From positions 186,001 through 250,000 of the forward strand of contig MU839125.1 of the NCBI GenBank assembly GCA_030685235.1: DNA of 64,000 bases. Direction: 5' to 3'. The position numbers were made by a program, and so were the translations under genes. This DNA is from Copromyces sp. CBS 386.78 (Eukaryota > Ascomycota > Sordariomycetes > Sordariales > Sordariaceae). Of this stretch, positions 59,201-64,000 are shown in pieces; position 1 is the stretch's first letter; each line of letters begins with the position of its first letter. A model generated the notes under the pieces. The model was not told where the DNA came from. It did not search any database and saw only the letters and a program-made list of their open reading frames with translations.

Positions 59201-59462
59201 TAGGGGTAGTACCTCTACTGCTGGTGGGGGGATGGCTAGTAGTTTTTATGGTAGTGACGGAACAGGAACAGGAAGCGGAAACGGGGAGGAAGGGAATGGG
59301 CAACATGGCAGAGTAAGAAAGAGGGATCAACTTAGAGAAGCGGCCATGGGAACGTTGGTGTCGGGCGTGGGGTGGTTGGTGGGTGCTCCTGCTGCGCCTT
59401 CGCCTACACAGGGGACGGGAGGAAATGGGAATAATGGTGCACATCATAGAGGGGATGAGTAA
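56248..59462 (+). CDS. SEC39-domain protein, Dsl1 tethering complex subunit
   Basis: Exons 56248-57971 and 58025-59462 (53-bp intron with ACTAAC branch site) give 1053 residues. The N-terminus (MALFPSPPKLVLLAVHLAVKA) begins a long all-helical region with FLDHSPAIRWLLVSTILPLL near 160-185 and YPNEPIPYTLAAFQRLPDRT. This is the Sec39 domain. Sec39 holds the Dsl1 complex on the ER, where it captures COPI vesicles returning from the Golgi. The middle contains STYLISVASVEALEGAYAIL. The C-terminal 250 residues are low complexity: an Ala-rich acidic helix, then Gly/Ser-rich GVAGGVGQLGGLVGGFGSG text. No membrane span is obvious. Domain call is confident; complex membership follows from family knowledge. 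Confidence 0.85.
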
Positions 59463-60137
59463 GGTAGTACAGTGTTAAGAAGATGGGGTTTGGGTTTCTG
59501 GATAAGGAGGTCCGCCAGTGGTTGGTTGGTTGGTTGGTTTGCATGATTGTTTTTAGCGTCTTTAATAACTGTTGTAGCAAGTAGAAAGACGGTAATGATA
59601 AATGGAATAGTGATAATGCATTGTTTGTTTGGTCTAATTGCTGTGTTCTCGGGGTCGTGAGAAATTCTGAATGTCGAGACCTGTTTGAAGGTGTCGTCAC
59701 AGACTCTTCCGCCAAAGAGGCTGCTAACACCTTGTATTATTTCTTGTATTTTACCTTGTTGACTGTCCATCAGGACTTAACCTATCTAGGTGGGTGGATG
59801 GATGACTTCCACTTAGTGTAAAGCCTTCCTTTCATTTACTCGATTGATTGATTGACTGGTTGACTGCTTAATTCATTGCTTGATTGTTCTTCCTCTAGTC
59901 TAAACATATAATACTTAACCCCCCGTTCTTCGTCCCTTGTGAACAAGCCATTGTTTGTTACCCAGAAAAACGCTTCCTAGAAATCTATGTGACCGTGAAA
60001 AACCAGCCTACTTATGTAAAAGTAGTGGTAATAGTAGTAGTAGTGATGTTGAGAAAGAAAAACAAAAACTAATGCGAGCCATATGTATATCCCCTTTGCC
60101 ATATGTAGTAGATATGCCTAGTAGAATGTATTGCTTG
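59463..60137. other. Convergent intergenic region
   Basis: 3' UTR space containing GGTT repeats at 59520-59541, GATT/GACT repeats at 59843-59885 and a TAGTAG run near 60032. No gene seen. Confidence 0.5.
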
Positions 60138-60923
60138 TCATTCCTTGTGAGAGTCTTGTTTTCGCCAAGCTAAGAGCAGTTGAGTGGGTGCCGTTGACTT
60201 TCTACAGCATATTGTTCCATGATGGCGGAAGTCTGACTTATACGAGAAAGGCTTTTTGCAGTACGAACACAGAATAATGCCGTACTTAATAGCATTTTTC
60301 TAGGCAAAATCCGGATGTACAAGACATAGATGCCTCTTTATCCCCGTTGTATCCTGAAATGGCCTTTGGCAAACCGGACATAAATGCATAGACTTGCTAG
60401 TATTATTAGCCTGGGCAAAAAGATCCGGATGTGCTGTGCTCATATGTCGCTTTTGCTTAGCATTATCCGCCAATGGTTTTTGGCAGATCGAACATAGAAG
60501 AATGCCGTACTTAGTAGCGTTTTTCTGGGCGTAATCCCGATGTGATGCGCATAGATGTTCCTTAAGCCCTGATTTAGACCAGGACGCCTTTGTGCATATC
60601 GGGCACAGAATAAAGTTATACATGGTAGGATTTTTGTTGGCGAATTCGGGGTGACGTCTACATAGATGTTCCCTTATCCGTGCTTCATGATCGCATGGCT
60701 TTTGGCAGACCGGACATAGATGCAAGTCATACTTGGTAGCATTTTTCTGGGAAAAATCAACATGTGATGCGGACAGATGTCGCTTGAAAAACTTGTATGA
60801 CAAGCCAGTTTCTGGACAGACCGGACAGTCGAATTTTCCGCGGCAGTAAGGTTTTCGGGCGCGTGGCAGGGCATCCGAACCCCGGTTGGCACCATCGTTA
60901 TGGGTGATCTCCTGAGTATCACT
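60138..60923 (-). pseudogene. Tandem C2H2 zinc-finger array without start codon, in frame with IES1
   Basis: Directly after the IES1 stop (60926-60924) the same minus-strand frame stays open for 207 codons to TAG 60302-60300. It encodes five zinc fingers of C-X2-C-X12-H-X4-H form spaced about 37 residues apart, with a repeated linker (FSQKNATKYDLH, YAQKNATKYGIL). There is no ATG before the second finger, so the array cannot start on its own in this frame. After the TAG at 60300 the frame reads KNAIKYGIILCSYCKKPF, a sixth finger in which CAG of the sibling linkers became TAG; its last ligand is Cys instead of His. It ends at TGA 60140-60138. It may be the tail of an IES1 fusion reached by splicing or readthrough, or a dead fragment. 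Confidence 0.6.
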
Positions 60924-63238
60924 CTACTCAGACTCCGAGTCACCGTCCATGCCCAACAATGTCTTGTCGAGATCGTCCAAATCTTCCTGGTCCTCGGCGT
61001 CCCGTTCACCATCGTCATTCCCGTCGGCGTCATCTTCGACGTCATCACCCTCGCCTTCACCGTCGCCTAGGCCAAGTAACGCCTTATCGTCGTCGTCCAA
61101 ATCATCGACATCGTCCATGGGCGTATCGGCATCATTGGTATCGGCGGTATCCTGTCTCTGGATTCCGTTTGTCTTACCGGTGCGAAGAATTACCGGCTTG
61201 TTGGCGGGCACGTAAGCACGACGATGGGCATTGCGCTCCATAATATCGGCCTCATCCTCGGTTTCCGCCGGATCGATGTCGTGCTTGGACGGCGAGCCCT
61301 CCCCGTCGTCTTCGTCACCGTGGCCTTCGCCGTCGCCGTTGGCATCTCCATTGGTGAGCTTTGGCCGCTTGATCGGCCTGACAACGCCGAGGTCCGGATC
61401 GTTGGACTCCTCCCACCGGCTGAGTCGGCGCTGGGTGCGCCTTAGGGCGGCCGAGTACGAGGCGAACTCCTCTCCAAAATCATCTTCCTCGTCTTTAAGC
61501 TGGCAGAGACCAACGTAACCTTTCTCGCGGAAGGGATAATTCTCTCCGTATCCGGTGTAGTTCACAGCCCCTGCGAGGAGAGCCTGCTTGTTGTAGTTGA
61601 CTGTCTCCTCATCCTCGCTATCGCTGAAATCAGCCCATTCCTTGGCTTTGTCGAGCCTGTTGACCACACGAATAATGGAGCCATCAACGCGGCGCTGCTT
61701 TCGGCTGCGATGGTGGTTTCGCCTAAGTCCTCGATCGAGAATCCACTCAACCCGTGAAGCCCGATTACGTTCGACGGCGAGCTGATGGGCGGTCGGTGGG
61801 CGAGGCTTCCGATGCACAACACCTTCAAGCATCTGCCCACCACCAGGTGACGAGCCCTCGAAGATCTGATACTTTAGGGAGTTGCCACCCCTACGGTTAG
61901 TAGTTGGCTGAAAAGCGGCGGGATGCCTACCGACCAAAGCCCTAGGCGGCGGAGTGGATCTGATGCTGTCCAGGTCGCTATCAACCTTGGAGGGCCTGAT
62001 TCGGGGAAGGATGCCAGTTGTAGGGCCGATCTCATCACCAGCAGGGAATCCACGGCCTCTGCCACCTTTTCTGGTTTGGCTCTCGACCATGAACTGCTGG
62101 TCTGCCTCGATGATCTTGGCTCGCATCTTTTGCTTGTCCAAACCGAACTTGATCTCTTCGTCGGGATCCTTATTCTCGGCTTCCTCTTCCTCTTTCGTCA
62201 TCTCTTCCAGGTGCGGCACGCCCTGGTTTGCTACGTCAAGACCATAGTCGACACCTGCTCCGAAGGGATTCTCATCGCAGCCTTCCTCGGTGAAGTCGGA
62301 CTCGAGGTAGAACCACATGAGCCATAGAAAGGCACGAGCGCGGCTGGTGCTGGAGTAGTTGGTCTTCATGATCAAGTCATGGAACTCTCGGCCAGGGGGG
62401 AAATGCAGCTCGGCGATCTTGCTAGCCTGCTGGCAGATGACAAACAAGAGATTGACGGGGTTTGTCCTCGGTACATGGGTGGCACGCGCCTTAATGGCGT
62501 CAATAGAGTTGGGCTCATCCCTATCTTCGGCACCTCCTTTGAGGATAGATTTTAGACGGGGAGCATCTTGTAGTTGCTTGTACGCATGGGGGTCTTGCTG
62601 GGCCTGGAGCGAAGGGATAGCGTGGTATGTACGGAGCTGTGCACGCATTTCGGGAAAGACTGTGGAGGAGGTGGTTAGCAAAAGAAGGAACAAGGCTAAT
62701 GTTGACAAAAAAAAAACTTACAGTTAAGTGTCGTGTTCATACGACCAATGTTGACGAGGAGGCAGACCATGGCCATTCCTTTCGCGGCTTCACGATCACT
62801 AAGCAGCTTGTCGCGAAGGACTTTTGATGTCTTGCTACTCCTGGACATTGTGTCGATGTAGAGATCGGCAAAGCACTGCTTGCCAATCTTGTCGGGCTCG
62901 TAGCTGTTGGTAAAGACCTTTAGCTCGTTGTCGAAGACGGCCTTGAGGAAGTCGTATTGAATGTCTTTTCGCCAAAGCGGTTCTCCGTCGTCCTTTTTCA
63001 AATGCCTGATCTTTCCAATAACGTTGGTCCCTGATCCATCATCTCGGCCACGTCCTCGCTTCCCACGAGGCAGCCTGGACTCGCCTGGTTCGGGGGTGGC
63101 AGCCATGGTAGCGTCGTTGTCCTCAGTCACGCTGGCGGCAGTGTGAGAAGTCTTTCCGGGTTGGTGGGCGGGGGAACTGGGGGTGTCGACATCTGACAGT
63201 GCAGGAGAGGCAGCACGAGAGCTGGATGAGGCGGCCAT
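60924..63238 (-). CDS. INO80 chromatin-remodelling complex subunit, Ies1-like
   Basis: Exons 63238-62722 and 62659-60924 (62-bp intron) encode 750 residues. A Ser/Pro-rich N-terminus with a basic GKRGRGRDDG patch is followed by the conserved Ies1 region: IGKIRHLKKDDGEPLWRKDI, FADLYIDTMSRSSKTSKVL, VCLLVNIGRMNTTLN joined over the intron to FFPEMRAQLRTYHAIPSLQ, and RARAFLWLMWFYLESDF. A central ADFSDSEDEETVNYNK segment follows. The last 190 residues are mostly acidic (Asp/Glu-rich, with repeated KALLGLGDG and KTLLGMDGD) and end DSESE. Ies1 belongs to the INO80 nucleosome-sliding complex in the nucleus. The stop TAG at 60924-60926 is followed, in the same frame, by a zinc-finger array. Confidence 0.82.
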
Positions 63239-64000
63239 GGCTATTTATTTAGCTGGGAGAGGACGGGTGGCTTTTGGGTCGCAGGTTGCTGCAATCGAAA
63301 ATCGGTTTGTGCCCGTTCGGAGCTATTCGGTCTGGTCTGGTCTGACCCTGCTGACGAATGCTGTGCAGCGGGTATGACGAGGGGGCAAGACAGCAAGCGG
63401 CTAGGGAAAATCGCAGGACAGGCAGTTTTTTGGTTGGTGATGAAGCGTTTGTGGTTTCCTGACGGGGCTGCAGAGTCCGGCCGCAGACTGGGCGCGCGCG
63501 CGCGCAGGGAAATCGCAGAAAACGGCAGCAACCAGCTGGAGTTGATGCACGATGGGCAGGAAGGGATGATGAATGTCGCGATTATTTGTCTCTCGATGAT
63601 CGTAACAGAAATAGCCGGATTATTCACAAAGGCAGGTGGTGAAGGAGATGGCGATGCAAACAACCTCAAATCATGACTTGGTGGGCAGCCCAAGAAATTG
63701 CGAGTCTGCGAGGTCTGGAAGGGAGGAGTGGTGGTGGTGGTGGTGGGAGGAGGAAGGAACGGAAAGGGATGAAGGGATTGGCATAGCTGAGTGAATGGTA
63801 GGCACAAGCAGTTAGGAGAGTTTGGCGAGAACCGACGAGGAAGGAACACGGAGAAAGAAAATACATTTCAACCGACATGATGCTAGCAGCTTCCCCTTCC
63901 AGGTTTGTGCCGTGGTGGCCGTGACCGTGACCTCCCGTGCCTTCCATCTGACCTTTTCATACAGGTAGAGAGAGGGTACTCCAGACTTGGAGGTTCTCCA
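63239..64000. other. Upstream region of IES1
   Basis: 5' leader and promoter DNA. It contains a GC dinucleotide run at 63492-63505 and a GGT/GTG run near 63728. Open frames on both strands lack domains. A neighbouring gene may begin beyond the window edge. Confidence 0.5.

Noticed and set aside
60674..61060. 128-codon minus-strand frame spanning the IES1 end and first finger
   Set aside because: It runs in a different frame from both IES1 and the fingers and encodes neither.
1..64000. CRISPR arrays, rRNA genes and a secondary-metabolite cluster around the P450
   Set aside because: No spaced direct repeats or rRNA text seen, and the P450 neighbours are wall, regulatory and transport genes with no biosynthetic core enzyme.

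Overview
The window looks like chromosomal DNA of a filamentous ascomycete, most likely a Neurospora-type Sordariales fungus. Three things point there: a 21 kb block of extremely AT-rich, CpA-depleted retrotransposon relics of the kind made by repeat-induced point mutation (RIP); gene-rich flanks of about 50% GC with short introns (53-164 bp, GT...AG, branch sites like CTAAC/CTGAC); and typical fungal gene families. The species is an inference.

Layout. Positions 1-20940 are a nest of dead Ty3/gypsy elements. Relic A (1-6221, minus strand) keeps recognisable Gag zinc-knuckle and reverse-transcriptase remains. Relic B (about 6240-8900, plus) keeps protease, RT and RNase H remains. Element C (10670-17946, plus) is complete in outline: two 221-bp LTRs, a GTAGT target duplication, and Gag, protease, RT, RNase H and integrase in order, all full of stops. 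AT-rich debris and another LTR-like island follow to about 20940. The next 4 kb hold degraded material: a possible broken gene (22417-23032) and a secreted agmatinase-family gene with two frame breaks (23124-24726).

From 26.6 kb on, most genes look intact: a Thr/Pro-rich GPI-type surface protein (26638-27798), a GPI-anchored GH16 glucanase (30764-33645), a cytochrome P450 (34834-36773), an FHA plus fork-head transcription factor like FHL1 (37564-43524, minus), a four-span membrane protein with a frame break (45373-46054), a MOT1-type molybdate transporter (46295-47872, minus), a SUR7/PalI membrane protein (48618-49379, minus), an OXNAD1-like oxidoreductase (51173-52215), a conserved fungal hypothetical (52745-54546), a complex I NDUFS5-type subunit (54933-55551, minus) divergent from SEC39 (56248-59462), a C2H2 zinc-finger array without a start codon (60138-60923, minus), and the INO80 subunit IES1 (60924-63238, minus) directly upstream of it in the same frame.

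The genes do not form a pathway cluster; two surface/wall genes lie next to each other and the rest is ordinary housekeeping. The most unusual signals are the IES1/zinc-finger in-frame arrangement, the reciprocal RIP pattern in the two LTRs of element C, a perfect 33-bp inverted repeat at 30109-30314, and frame breaks in otherwise well conserved genes, which may be real decay or assembly errors.
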